Notes: generated by a model not told the origin, from the sequence alone. A stretch of 64,000 nt of DNA from Ilumatobacteraceae bacterium (GCA_025463305.1 JAOBWK010000088.1:21696-85695), one strand, 5' to 3'; counted from the first letter of the stretch, positions 6,934-15,959 are shown. Numbers and translations are program-made.

Positions 6934-8583
6934 ATGACCACAATTGACACCGCATCTCACGCAGCGCCCGCCGGTGCCGGCACGAACATCGTGTCGACGA
7001 TCGGCGCATGGATCACCACCAGTGATCACAAGCGCCTCGGTCGGATGCTGCTCGGGACGGGCCTCGCTGCGCTGATGGCGCTCGCGGTGGTCGGTGGCCT
7101 GCTCGGCCTCGAGCGGATCGACGTCAACTCCGTGACGCTCGGCACGGGCAGCATCGACCAGATGTTCTCCATCTTCCGGGTGGGTCTGGCGTTCTTCGGT
7201 GTCATCCCCGTGATGCTCGGCCTGGGTGTGGCCGTCGTGCCGCTCCAGCTCGGCGCCCGTTCGCTGGCCTTCCCCCGCCTCGCGGCCGCCGGCTTCTGGG
7301 CCTGGTTCTTCGGGATGGTGCTGATCGTCATCTCGATCCTCGCCAACGGTGGCCCCGGCGGCGGCACCAGCAAGTACGTCGCCCTCTACATCTCCGCCTT
7401 CGCCGTGATGCTCGGTGGGCTGACGATGATCGCGATCTCGCTCGCCACCACCGTGCTCACCACCCGGGCGCCAGGGATGAACATGCGGCGCGTCCCGGTG
7501 TTCTCCTGGTCGGTGCTGGTGTCGTCGCTCGGCCTGGTGCTGATGCTGCCGGTCGTCATCGGCGCGGCCATCTACCTGTACGTCAGCTACCGGTACAACC
7601 GGGTGCCGTTCGGCGGCAACGAGGGCATCCTCGACTGGACCGGCTTCTCGATGACGCAGCCGCAGACCTTCCTCTACGTGCTGCCCGGCCTCGGCTTCCT
7701 CGCCGAGATGGTGCCCGTCACCGCCCGCAAGCGGATGCCGATGCGTGGCGTGGTGCTCGCCGGCCTCGCGCTGGTCGGCGTCGCTGCCATCACCGGCGTC
7801 ACCCAGATCCCGCACCTGCTGCCGTGGCGTGGGTCGAAGCTGTACCTCGGCCACTTCGGCAAGAAGTTCGGCGACCTCATCGACTACGGCCTGTTCAACG
7901 TGCTGCCGGTCCTCGGCGCGGTCATCGTCCTGCTCGTCGCACCGCTGGCGTTCGGCGGCAAGAAGGGCGAGCGCGTCGCCCCGAAGATCACCGCAGCGTT
8001 CCTGTTCGCCTTCTTCGGTGGAGGCCTCATCGTGCTCGGCATGGTGGCGTCGATCCTCAACAACATCACCGATCTCGGCCTGCTGGGCACCGTCTACGAA
8101 GAGGGCAGCTACACCTTCGTCTGCTACGGCGCGATCCTCGCCGCCCTCGGCGCGATCACCTACTGGGGCCCGAAGCTGTGGGGCCGCCGGCTCGACGACA
8201 AGAAGGTGATCCCGCTCGCGCTGCTGGGCGCCCTCGGCGTGTTCCTGGCGTCGGCGCCGTACCTCGTCGCCGGCTTCGCGAACCAGCCGATCAACTCGGT
8301 CACGTTCTCCTACGGCGGCCCGCACGCACTGTGGAACACGCTGTCGATGATCGGCCACTTCCTCGTGGTGCTCACCGTGCTGGCCTACATCGGCCTGGCG
8401 GTGCGTGGCTTCCGCACCGGCGAGCTCGCTGGCGACGATCCGTGGGATGCGCACACCCTCGAGTGGGCCACCTCGTCGCCCCCGCCGGAGAACAACTTCG
8501 CCGAGCTGCACACCGTGATGTCGGCGCAGCCACTGCTCGATCTCAAGCCCAGCCCTGACGCGCCGAAGACGGAGACTGTCTGA
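6934..8583 (+). CDS. heme-copper oxidase subunit I-like protein without any metal ligand
   Basis: 549 residues from ATG 6934 (ATG 6835 is in frame but adds a poorly supported head). It is clearly homologous to CtaD encoded at 11665: shared landmarks include SDHKRLGRML, VPLQLGARSLAFPRLAAAGF, TRAPGMNMRRVPVFSWSVLV and TYWGPKLWGR. Every ligand position is changed. The helix II low-spin heme His (CtaD H96) is F81. The CuB His and cross-linked Tyr (H274, Y278) are Q242 and F246. The His pair (H323-H324) is Q291-I292, at exactly the same spacing. The helix X pair (H409, H411) is about G391 and Y393. It cannot bind heme a, heme a3 or CuB as an oxidase does. The frame is long and intact, so this is not simple decay. 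It overlaps the next gene by TGATG. A structural, assembly or transport role is possible; none is known to me. Confidence 0.75.
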   Translation: MTTIDTASHAAPAGAGTNIVSTIGAWITTSDHKRLGRMLLGTGLAALMALAVVGGLLGLERIDVNSVTLGTGSIDQMFSIFRVGLAFFGVIPVMLGLGVAVVPLQLGARSLAFPRLAAAGFWAWFFGMVLIVISILANGGPGGGTSKYVALYISAFAVMLGGLTMIAISLATTVLTTRAPGMNMRRVPVFSWSVLVSSLGLVLMLPVVIGAAIYLYVSYRYNRVPFGGNEGILDWTGFSMTQPQTFLYVLPGLGFLAEMVPVTARKRMPMRGVVLAGLALVGVAAITGVTQIPHLLPWRGSKLYLGHFGKKFGDLIDYGLFNVLPVLGAVIVLLVAPLAFGGKKGERVAPKITAAFLFAFFGGGLIVLGMVASILNNITDLGLLGTVYEEGSYTFVCYGAILAALGAITYWGPKLWGRRLDDKKVIPLALLGALGVFLASAPYLVAGFANQPINSVTFSYGGPHALWNTLSMIGHFLVVLTVLAYIGLAVRGFRTGELAGDDPWDAHTLEWATSSPPPENNFAELHTVMSAQPLLDLKPSPDAPKTETV

Positions 8584-9176
8584 TGCTTGCCCTTCCCCCC
8601 GCGCCGGCACCGGCGCCGCGCCGACAGCTGTTCGTCGGCACTGCCCTCGCGTGCTCGGCCGGTGTCACCCTCATCGGCGGCATGCTCGCGATCTGGCTGC
8701 GGTTCCGCAAGGTCGCCATCTCCGGCAGTGCGCACCGCTGGTTGCCGAAGGGCATCTCGATCCCCGAGGTGGCGAGCAACATCATGTTGCTCAGCTTCAT
8801 CGGCATCGGCATCTTCGCCCAGTGGGCCGTGTACTCCGCGAAGCGCGACGACAAGCGCCACGTCGGGATGGCCCTGCTCCTCACCGGCCTGCTCGGCCTG
8901 GCCGTCATCAACGCCCAGGCCGCGGTGTACGCCCAGATGGACCTGCCGATCCGCCCGAAGGACGGCAGCAGCGCCTACGGCGTGATGTTCTACGCGATCA
9001 CCGGCACGTTCCTCGTCTTCATGATCATCGGCGTCGTGTTCAGCTTCGTCACCGCCTTCCGCTACCTCGGCGGGCGCACCCGCGAGCGCGAGATCGTCAC
9101 CGCCCACGCCATCTACTGGTACTTCTGCGCCGCTGCATTCACGATGCTGTGGTTCGTCGTCTACGTCACAAAGTGA
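8583..9176 (+). CDS. oxidase subunit III-like membrane protein, divergent
   Basis: 197 residues with five membrane helices at roughly 12-32, 52-72, 83-104, 122-146 and 170-192. The last segment YWYFCAAAFTMLWFVVYV aligns with YWHFVDIVWIIIFTLVYL of the CtaE encoded at 13664. The helix ITGTFLVFMIIGVV aligns with LTGFHGVHVTVGIV, both His becoming Phe. The acidic residues of the subunit III lipid/proton region (YEFTEF) are replaced by NAQAAVYAQ. It is translationally coupled to the subunit I-like gene (TGATG) and so probably forms a complex with it. No function is assigned. Confidence 0.65.
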   Translation: MLALPPAPAPAPRRQLFVGTALACSAGVTLIGGMLAIWLRFRKVAISGSAHRWLPKGISIPEVASNIMLLSFIGIGIFAQWAVYSAKRDDKRHVGMALLLTGLLGLAVINAQAAVYAQMDLPIRPKDGSSAYGVMFYAITGTFLVFMIIGVVFSFVTAFRYLGGRTREREIVTAHAIYWYFCAAAFTMLWFVVYVTK

Positions 9177-9191
9177 GCAGGTAGCAACCCG

Positions 9192-10346
9192 ATGTTCACC
9201 ACAGGTTCCAAACTCTTCCTCGGCGGCACCGTCTTGTCGCTCGCGGGGACGCTGATCTACGGCGCCACCCAGAACGGCGGCCCGCTCGGGGTCATCGGCC
9301 TGGTCTCGGTCACCCTCGCGTTCGCGTTCCTCACCGGGATCAACTTCTGGGTGCGCGACAGCAACGTCTCGGCGATGGACTCGGCCGCCGTGGAATCCGC
9401 CGCGGCGGGCCACGCCCCGCCGGCGCGCAGCATGTGGCCGCTCATCGGCGGCCTCGGCGCGGCGGTCGTACCCGTCGGTCTCGTCGCCGGCAAGGCCATC
9501 GTCTGGTTGGCCGTCATCGTGATGATGATCGCCACGGTCGAGTGGATGGTCCAGGCCTGGAGCGAAGGTGCGTCGGGCGATGCCGCCTACAACGCCGGCA
9601 TCCGCCGTCGCATCCTGCATCCGATGGAGCTCCCCGTGCTCGGCGCGGTCGGCCTCGGGCTGATCATCTTCTCGTTCTCGCGGATCATGCTCCGCCTGCC
9701 CAAGGTGTCCGGGCCGATCGTGTTCGCCGCCATCGCCGCTGGCGTGCTGCTGTTCGGCTCGCTGATCGCCGCCAAGCGCACGGTCGCCCGCTCGCTCGTC
9801 GCCGTCCTGTGCACCATCGGTGGCGTCGGCATGGTCGGCGCAGGTGTCGCCAGCGCCGTCGCCGGCGGGCGCCACATCGCCAAGCACGAGATCCCGTCCT
9901 ACGCCGACGGCACGTGCGGCACCACGAGCAACGGTGAGGCCGACGAGCACTCGTCGCGGGCCATCGCCGCGAAGTCGAACCTCGCCGCGACGATCATCCT
10001 CGAGAACGGCAAGCTGCGCGCCGAGGTCATCGGCGTCATCGGCAACCCGTCCGTCGTCACCCTGCAGCGCTCCACCGACTCCTACGTCCGGTTCGAGAAC
10101 AGGGACGGCGGCAAGTACCGCCTCGTCGTCAGCCTCGGCAAGGAAGTGGTGGATCCGAAGGCGGACAAACTCACGTACCGCGAGGTCAAGGAGTGCACGC
10201 AGGCCGTCGGCGACGGCGGCGATCAGTTCATCATCGTCAAGCCGGCTGCCCCGTCGCCGAGGGATGCGTCGGCACCCGCCGACGAGCAGTACAACTTCAC
10301 GGTGCCGGGTGTCGACTCCGCCGTGCTCGGGATCGTGGTGCCGTGA
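9192..10346 (+). CDS. multi-pass membrane protein with C-terminal extracytoplasmic domain
   Basis: 384 residues. About seven hydrophobic segments fill residues 8-220, followed by a soluble tail of about 155 residues. The tail has two Cys (CGTTSN and KECTQ), possibly a disulfide, and strand patterns SVVTLQRSTDSYVRFENRD and QYNFTVPGVDSAVLGIVV. These recall the second and last strands of a cupredoxin, but the His/Cys/Met copper ligands are missing. If that reading is right it is a metal-free analogue of the CuA domain of subunit II, completing a subunit I-III-II-like set with the two genes upstream; this is inference. It starts 15 bases after its neighbour, in the same operon. The remaining 74 bases before ctaC hold no other gene. 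Confidence 0.6.
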   Translation: MFTTGSKLFLGGTVLSLAGTLIYGATQNGGPLGVIGLVSVTLAFAFLTGINFWVRDSNVSAMDSAAVESAAAGHAPPARSMWPLIGGLGAAVVPVGLVAGKAIVWLAVIVMMIATVEWMVQAWSEGASGDAAYNAGIRRRILHPMELPVLGAVGLGLIIFSFSRIMLRLPKVSGPIVFAAIAAGVLLFGSLIAAKRTVARSLVAVLCTIGGVGMVGAGVASAVAGGRHIAKHEIPSYADGTCGTTSNGEADEHSSRAIAAKSNLAATIILENGKLRAEVIGVIGNPSVVTLQRSTDSYVRFENRDGGKYRLVVSLGKEVVDPKADKLTYREVKECTQAVGDGGDQFIIVKPAAPSPRDASAPADEQYNFTVPGVDSAVLGIVVP

Positions 10347-10420
10347 GACACGACGAGCTGAATGGGCGCGCGATGCCCCCTACAACTACGTTTGCCGGAG
10401 TGACTGAACAGGGAGACTCG

Positions 10421-11653
10421 ATGCGCTTGCCGTCGCCAGCCGGGACATCCACGCTCCGCACCCGGGCTCGTCGCCTGGCGTTGCCGGGTGCTGCGGTGGC
10501 GGCGCTGACGTTCTTGAGCAGCTGTGCCAAGAACGCTCCGCAGGACACGTTCCAGCCCAAGGGCGACAACTCCCGCAACATCGACAACCTGCAGCGCACG
10601 CCCTTCTACATCGCCGGCGTCGTGTTCGTCATCGTCTTCAGCTTCGTGCTCTTCTGCGTCATCAAGTTCAAGGATCGCGGCCAGAAGATTCCCAAGCAGA
10701 CCCATGGCAAGCCGGCGCTGGAGATCTTCCTCACCATCGTTCCAGCGCTGATCCTCATCGGCGTGGGCATCCCCACGATCCGCACCGTCTTCATGCTCGC
10801 CAAGACGAGCGACACCCAGTGCGTCATCAACGTCACCGGCCAGCAGTGGTGGTGGGAGTACGACTACCCGGTGCAGGCCGGCTGCGGCGGCATCACCGCC
10901 CCCATCGTCACCAGTGGCGAGATCGTGTTCCCCGCCAAGATGAACGTGTTGCTGAAGATCACCAGCCGCGACGTCATCCACTCCTTCTGGATCCCGTCGT
11001 TGAACGGCAAGCGCGACGCCGTCCCGGGGCGCGTGCAGACGCTGCGCATGGAAGCCGACCATCCCGGCATCTACGCCGGACAGTGCACGGAGTTCTGCGG
11101 CCTGTCCCACGCCTACATGCGCATGGACGCCGTCGCCCTCGACACCGCCGGCTTCGAGGCCTGGAAGACCAACCAGCTCGCCCCGTACACGTCGCCCACC
11201 GACGCCGCCGGCAAGGCCGGTGAGTCCACCTTCCTCACCCAGTGCAGCCGCTGCCACCAGGTGAACGGCATCGTCAACGCCAACGGCGATCCGGTCATCT
11301 CGCGGCCCGATCAGTACGTCTACTCCGGTGCGGCGCCGAACCTCACCAACCTGATGACCCGGTTCGACTTCGCCGGTGCATCCTTCGACCTGATCACCCA
11401 GGACTGCCGCGACAAGCTGTGGAGCGCCAAGCCGGCCGACTTCAGTGCGCTGTACCTCCAAGGCGTCACGCCGGCGTGCTTCGACCCGGTCAACCTCCGA
11501 GAATGGCTGCGCAACGCTCCTGCCAAGAAGCCGATGTACGCCGATCCCGCGAAGCTCGGCCCCACCGACGGCAAGACCCGTGGCATGCCGAACCTGAACC
11601 TGACCGAAGACCAGATCGACCAGATCATCTCCTACCTGACCGAGCGGAAGTAA
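10421..11653 (+). CDS. ctaC: caa3-type cytochrome c oxidase subunit II with fused cytochrome c domain
   Basis: 410 residues from ATG 10421, preceded by GGGAGA at good spacing. The lipoprotein signal ends in LSSC. Two membrane helices follow, then the CuA cupredoxin domain with its ligands in place: H187, C222, E224, C226, H230 and M233 (QCTEFCGLSHAYM). After it comes a cytochrome c domain with CSRCH at 275-279 and a probable axial Met at 389 (RGMPNL). So electrons can pass from the fused heme c to CuA. Unlike the preceding set, all metal sites are intact. Confidence 0.93.
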   Translation: MRLPSPAGTSTLRTRARRLALPGAAVAALTFLSSCAKNAPQDTFQPKGDNSRNIDNLQRTPFYIAGVVFVIVFSFVLFCVIKFKDRGQKIPKQTHGKPALEIFLTIVPALILIGVGIPTIRTVFMLAKTSDTQCVINVTGQQWWWEYDYPVQAGCGGITAPIVTSGEIVFPAKMNVLLKITSRDVIHSFWIPSLNGKRDAVPGRVQTLRMEADHPGIYAGQCTEFCGLSHAYMRMDAVALDTAGFEAWKTNQLAPYTSPTDAAGKAGESTFLTQCSRCHQVNGIVNANGDPVISRPDQYVYSGAAPNLTNLMTRFDFAGASFDLITQDCRDKLWSAKPADFSALYLQGVTPACFDPVNLREWLRNAPAKKPMYADPAKLGPTDGKTRGMPNLNLTEDQIDQIISYLTERK

Positions 11654-11664
11654 AGGAGCACACG

Positions 11665-13671
11665 ATGGCCATTGCCGAACGCCCCTCACCCGTCCTCGCC
11701 CGCGGAGGTGGAACCACACTCGTCACCCCCAGCAGCTCGCTCGGCGTGTTCCGCCGCCCGGTGTCCACCACCGGCTGGCGCAGCTGGGTCTTCACCGTCG
11801 ACCACAAGAAGCTCGGGATCATGTACGGCGTCTGCGCCTTCGTGTTCTTCATCGTCGGTGGTTGCGAAGCCCTGCTGATCCGCCTGCAGCTCGCTGCCGG
11901 CTCGAACCACGTCCTCAGCGCCAGCGCCTACAACCAGATGTTCACGATGCACGCCACCACGATGGTGTTCCTCTTCGTGATGCCGATGGCCGCCGCCTTC
12001 GCCAACTACCTCCTGCCGTTGCAGATCGGCGCACGCGATGTCGCGTTCCCCCGCATCAACGCGTTCGGCTTCTGGTGCTTCCTCTGCGGCGGATTGTTCC
12101 TGAACACCGCCTGGTTCCTCGGCGGCGCCGCCGACACCGGCTGGTTCGCCTACGCCCCGAACACCAGCGTCGCGTTCTCGCCGAGCCACGGCGTCGACTT
12201 CTGGGCGCTCGGCCTGCAGATCACCGGCATCGCCTCGCTCACCGGTGCGATCAACCTCATCGTCACGGTGCTCAACATGCGGGCCCCGGGCATGAGCCTG
12301 ATGAAGATGCCCATCTTCTCGTGGATGGTCCTCGTCGTGCAGTTCCTGCTGCTCTTCGCGATCCCGGTCATCACGGTGGCGCTGTTCCTGCTCACGTTCC
12401 AGCGAGACTTCGGCGCCGCGTTCTTCAGCGTCGACAAAGGGGCTGATCCATTACTTTGGCAACACCTCTTCTGGATCTTCGGGCATCCGGAGGTGTACAT
12501 CCTCATCCTGCCCTCCTTCGGCATCGTCAGCGAAGTGCTGCCGGTGTTCGCCAAGAAACCGTTGTTCGGCTACAAGTTCGTGGTCTTCTCCGGTGCGGCC
12601 ATCGGCTTCCTCGGCTGGGGCGTGTGGGCCCACCACATGTTCGCCAGCGGTCTGGGACCGATCAGCGTGGCCGTGTTCTCGATCTCGACGATGGCCATCG
12701 CACTGCCGACCGGCGTCAAGATCGTCAACTGGACGATGACGCTGTGGGGCGGCAAGCTCCGCTTCACGACCGCGATGATGTTCGCGATCGGCCTCATCAT
12801 CGAGTTCACGATCGGCGGCCTGTCCGGCGTCACCCACTCGGTGTCGCCCTCTGACACCCAGCAGACCGACACCTACTACGTCGTCGCCCACTTCCACTAC
12901 GTGCTGTTCGGCGGCGCCGTGTTCGGCCTGTTCGCCGGCTTCTACTACTGGTGGCCGAAGGTGTTCGGCAAGATGCTCAACGAGCGCATCGGCAAGTGGA
13001 ACTTCTGGCTGATGGTCATCGGCATGAACCTCACGTTCGGCCCGATGCACATCCTCGGTCTGCAGGGTCAGCCGCGACGCATGGAGATCTGGACCGAGTT
13101 CCGTGCCGGCGACGGGTTCTTTAACGGCGCCTTCTGGAACCTGGTCTCGACGATCGGCGCGTTCATCCTCGCGATCGGCATCGGCACCTTCATCATCAAC
13201 ATGATCTACACGTACAAGCGTGGCGAGGTCACCCCGGGCGATCCATGGGACGCACGCAGCCTCGAGTGGATGACGGCGAGCCCGCCGGTCGAACACAACT
13301 TCGACTCGATCCCGACGGTGCACGCGCTCGACGAGTTCTTCCACCGCAAGTACGCCGAGGACGAAGAGACGGGTGAGCTGACCCAGGTCACCAACTACGC
13401 CGAGATCATGGCGGAGATGGAAGCCAAGAAGGATCAGCACATCCACCTGCCGTCGCCGTCGTACTGGCCGATCGTGCTCGCCATCGGCCTGCCGATCATC
13501 GCCTACGGCATCATCTTCAACCGTCTGCTGTCCGTGTTCGGCGCCGCCGTCGTGCTCTTCGCGATCTTCGGTTGGTCGCTCGAGCCCTCCGTCGCCGACG
13601 AGTCCGACTACGACCCGCCGGCCGATGGTGGCAGCGGCGAACCAACGAAGGAGTTGGCGACCCTTGGCTGA
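11665..13671 (+). CDS. ctaD: cytochrome c oxidase subunit I with C-terminal two-helix extension
   Basis: 668 residues from ATG 11665, behind AAAGGAG. All ligands are present: low-spin heme His 96, CuB His 274 with Tyr 278 (GHPEVY), His 323-324, and His 409 and 411 (VAHFHYVL). It is therefore the active heme a/a3-CuB subunit. After the usual 12 helices the chain continues for about 120 residues with two more helices (WPIVLAIGLPIIAYGIIF and LSVFGAAVVLFAIFGW) and an acidic tail, as in some actinobacterial subunits I. Codons 258-266 (around GATCCATTACTTTGGCAA) are an unusual run of AT-rich codons, including a rare TTA, just before the CuB helix. The gene overlaps ctaE by 8 bases. Confidence 0.95.
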   Translation: MAIAERPSPVLARGGGTTLVTPSSSLGVFRRPVSTTGWRSWVFTVDHKKLGIMYGVCAFVFFIVGGCEALLIRLQLAAGSNHVLSASAYNQMFTMHATTMVFLFVMPMAAAFANYLLPLQIGARDVAFPRINAFGFWCFLCGGLFLNTAWFLGGAADTGWFAYAPNTSVAFSPSHGVDFWALGLQITGIASLTGAINLIVTVLNMRAPGMSLMKMPIFSWMVLVVQFLLLFAIPVITVALFLLTFQRDFGAAFFSVDKGADPLLWQHLFWIFGHPEVYILILPSFGIVSEVLPVFAKKPLFGYKFVVFSGAAIGFLGWGVWAHHMFASGLGPISVAVFSISTMAIALPTGVKIVNWTMTLWGGKLRFTTAMMFAIGLIIEFTIGGLSGVTHSVSPSDTQQTDTYYVVAHFHYVLFGGAVFGLFAGFYYWWPKVFGKMLNERIGKWNFWLMVIGMNLTFGPMHILGLQGQPRRMEIWTEFRAGDGFFNGAFWNLVSTIGAFILAIGIGTFIINMIYTYKRGEVTPGDPWDARSLEWMTASPPVEHNFDSIPTVHALDEFFHRKYAEDEETGELTQVTNYAEIMAEMEAKKDQHIHLPSPSYWPIVLAIGLPIIAYGIIFNRLLSVFGAAVVLFAIFGWSLEPSVADESDYDPPADGGSGEPTKELATLG

Positions 13672-14395
13672 CATCGCGACCCCGACGACGCCGAACACCC
13701 CGGAGTCCGAGCCTGACACCACCGCCTCGGTGGACCTGGCCACGGCCCCCGACATCCACGGCATGGAGCCCTCCGGCCACGCCGATGATCACGGTGCCGA
13801 CCACGGTGACCATGGCGGCGAGCACGGCCACGCCACCTCCACCGGCCTGTCCAACAACAAGCTGGCGATGTGGATGTTCCTCGGCAGCGAGTGCCTGCTG
13901 TTCGGCGGCCTGATCTCCACCTACATGCTGTACCGCGGCCGCCACGAGGGCTCGCCCTCACCGTCGCAGCTGTACAACATCCCGCTCACCTCGACCAGCT
14001 CGTTCGTGCTGCTGATGAGCTCGCTGACGATGGTGCTCGCAGTGTCCGCCGCGCAGCGCCACGACGACCGCAACACCACGACGTGGCTCACCGTCACGGC
14101 CCTGCTCGGCGCGACGTTCGTCGGTGCACAGGTGTACGAGTTCACCGAGTTCTACCACGAGGGCCTCGGCTTCACGACCAACCTGTTCGGCTCGAGCTTC
14201 TTCACCCTCACGGGCTTCCACGGCGTGCACGTCACCGTCGGCATCGTGATGCTGATGGCGCTGGTCGGGATGATCAACCGTGGCAAGATCCCCGGCAACA
14301 AGGCCGAAGTGGTCGAGATGATCGGCCTCTACTGGCACTTCGTCGACATCGTGTGGATCATCATCTTCACCCTCGTCTACCTGATCCCATCGTGA
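13664..14395 (+). CDS. ctaE: cytochrome c oxidase subunit III
   Basis: 243 residues from TTG 13664. This start is chosen because AAGGAG ends 10 bases before it; GTG 13625 is an alternative lying deeper within ctaD. A His/Asp-rich head (GHADDHGADHGDHGGEHGH) precedes five membrane helices. Family landmarks are FLGSECLLFGGL, YEFTEFYHEGLGF with the conserved acidic residues, LTGFHGVHV and YWHFVDIVWI. The His-rich head could bind Cu or Zn before assembly; that is inference. Confidence 0.92.
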   Translation: MADIATPTTPNTPESEPDTTASVDLATAPDIHGMEPSGHADDHGADHGDHGGEHGHATSTGLSNNKLAMWMFLGSECLLFGGLISTYMLYRGRHEGSPSPSQLYNIPLTSTSSFVLLMSSLTMVLAVSAAQRHDDRNTTTWLTVTALLGATFVGAQVYEFTEFYHEGLGFTTNLFGSSFFTLTGFHGVHVTVGIVMLMALVGMINRGKIPGNKAEVVEMIGLYWHFVDIVWIIIFTLVYLIPS

Positions 14396-14402
14396 GGACG
14401 TC

Positions 14403-14786
14403 ATGAGCAGCGAGCAAACCGAGCTCCAGCGCGAGATCAGCCACAAGGTCGACGACGTCGTCGAGCCGGCACACGGCGTCGACGAGACGCCGCCGGGCGA
14501 TCACAAGCACGGCCTCACCGATGCCGGGTACGTCAAGGTCGCGATCATCCTCGCCCTGATGACCGGTATGGAGGTCACGCTCAGCTACCTGCACCTGTCG
14601 GGCCACATCTTCATGCCGGCGCTGCTGATCCTGATGGTCGCCAAGTTCTGGACCGTCGTCAGCTACTTCATGCACCTCAAGTTCGACAACAAGATCTTCA
14701 CCCGCCTGTTCTACACCGGGCTCTTTCTGTCGATGTTCGTGTTCCTCGCTGCGCTCTGCACCTTCCAGTTCTTCGCACCCAGCTGA
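14403..14786 (+). CDS. ctaF: cytochrome c oxidase subunit IV
   Basis: 127 residues with an acidic, His-containing N-terminal tail of about 45 residues and three membrane helices. The middle one (FWTVVSYFMHLKFDNK) carries the MHLKFD signature of prokaryotic subunit IV (COX4_pro). It begins 7 bases after ctaE in the same operon and is a small accessory subunit stabilising the CuB centre in related oxidases. Confidence 0.85.
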   Translation: MSSEQTELQREISHKVDDVVEPAHGVDETPPGDHKHGLTDAGYVKVAIILALMTGMEVTLSYLHLSGHIFMPALLILMVAKFWTVVSYFMHLKFDNKIFTRLFYTGLFLSMFVFLAALCTFQFFAPS

Positions 14787-14819
14787 TCACTGCGTCCCCC
14801 GTGAGGAGGTGACCGAATC

Positions 14820-15767
14820 GTGTTGGCCAAGTTCGACATCAATGCGAACCCGTGGGCGTTCCACGCCCATCCGGAAGTGTGGGCACTCGTCCTGCTCATC
14901 ATCGGCTCGTACATCTACGCGATCCGGGTGATCGGCCCGTCGGCGGTTCCCGTGGGCACACCGGTGGTGACCCGGCGGCAGAAGGGGTACTTCATCGCCA
15001 CCGTCTTCTTGCTGTGGACCGCCAGCGACTGGCCGATCCACGACATCGGCGAGACGTACCTCTACTCCGTGCACATGCTGCAGCACATGATGCTGTCGTA
15101 CTTCCTCCCACCGCTCGCCGTGCTCGCGATGCCGGAGTGGCTGCTGCGGCTGATCATCGGCGAAGGCCGCGGCTACCGGGTGTTCAAGTTCATGACCAAG
15201 CCCGTCGTCGCCGGCGTGCTGTTCAACATGATGGTGATGGTCACCCACATCCCCGGCGTGGTCAACGAGTCGGGGATCAGCGCCCCGCTGCACTACTCGC
15301 TGCACTTCATGCTGGTGTCCACCGCACTGCTGATGTGGATGCCGGTGATCGGGCCGTTCAAGGAACTGCAGATGGGCTACGCCGGCAAGATGGTGTACCT
15401 GTTCGCTCAGAGCGTGATCCCCACCGTGCCGGCCGGCTGGCTGACGTTCGCCGACGGCGTCGTCTACAAGCACTACAACATCCCCGTGCGGGTGTGGGGC
15501 ATCGATGTGATCAACGATCAGCAGATGGCCGGCGCGATCATGAAGGTCGGCGGCACGTTCTTCATCTGGACGATCATCATCTACATGTTCTTCAAGCGGT
15601 TCACCGCCGGCTTCGATGACGAGCAGCAGTTCCGACGCGTCAAGATCGCCCGCCGCGCGGTCGACCCCAACGCCACCGGCCCGGTCGACGCGACGCTCAC
15701 CTACGAGCAGGTCACCGACGCCTTCGATCGGGTGCCCGCCGCGCCCGAGCCCGAGCGCACGACCTGA
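14820..15767 (+). CDS. ctaG: cytochrome c oxidase assembly factor CtaG (caa3 type)
   Basis: 315 residues from GTG 14820, with a strong GAGGAGGTGA ribosome site. About seven membrane helices; conserved blocks include DWPIHDIGETYLYSVHMLQHMM, which is His/Met rich and typical of the caa3_CtaG family, and YYSLHFMLVS-like helix V. CtaG is needed for copper delivery to and assembly of subunit I. It closes the ctaC-D-E-F-G run and is followed within 3 bases by a tiny membrane protein. Confidence 0.9.
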   Translation: MLAKFDINANPWAFHAHPEVWALVLLIIGSYIYAIRVIGPSAVPVGTPVVTRRQKGYFIATVFLLWTASDWPIHDIGETYLYSVHMLQHMMLSYFLPPLAVLAMPEWLLRLIIGEGRGYRVFKFMTKPVVAGVLFNMMVMVTHIPGVVNESGISAPLHYSLHFMLVSTALLMWMPVIGPFKELQMGYAGKMVYLFAQSVIPTVPAGWLTFADGVVYKHYNIPVRVWGIDVINDQQMAGAIMKVGGTFFIWTIIIYMFFKRFTAGFDDEQQFRRVKIARRAVDPNATGPVDATLTYEQVTDAFDRVPAAPEPERTT

Positions 15768-15770
15768 GTC

Positions 15771-15947
15771 ATGAGCATCGGAGGCGGAGGCCAGTTCGAT
15801 CGCAACCGTGCCCAGGAGTTGGCCGACGAGCTGCGCGACGACCCCGCGACGCCGATGCGTTGGGATCGAGCGATGTGGGTTCGCTTCGGGATGGCCGCCA
15901 TCGTGTTGGTCGCGGTCATCGTGGCTGTTGCCGTGTTCGGCCGCTGA
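15771..15947 (+). CDS. 58-residue single-helix membrane protein
   Basis: ATG 15771 to TGA 15947. A charged head (FDRNRAQELADELRDDPATP) is followed by one helix, MAAIVLVAVIVAVAVFGR, at the C-terminus. It starts 3 bases after ctaG, so it is co-transcribed with the oxidase operon and could be a small subunit or assembly peptide. GC-rich third positions support coding. No family recognised. Confidence 0.6.
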   Translation: MSIGGGGQFDRNRAQELADELRDDPATPMRWDRAMWVRFGMAAIVLVAVIVAVAVFGR

Positions 15948-15959
15948 CGACCGGCTCGA

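Noticed and set aside
6934..8583. Second active terminal oxidase
   Set aside because: All six metal-binding His and the cross-link Tyr are missing, so oxygen reduction chemistry is not possible.
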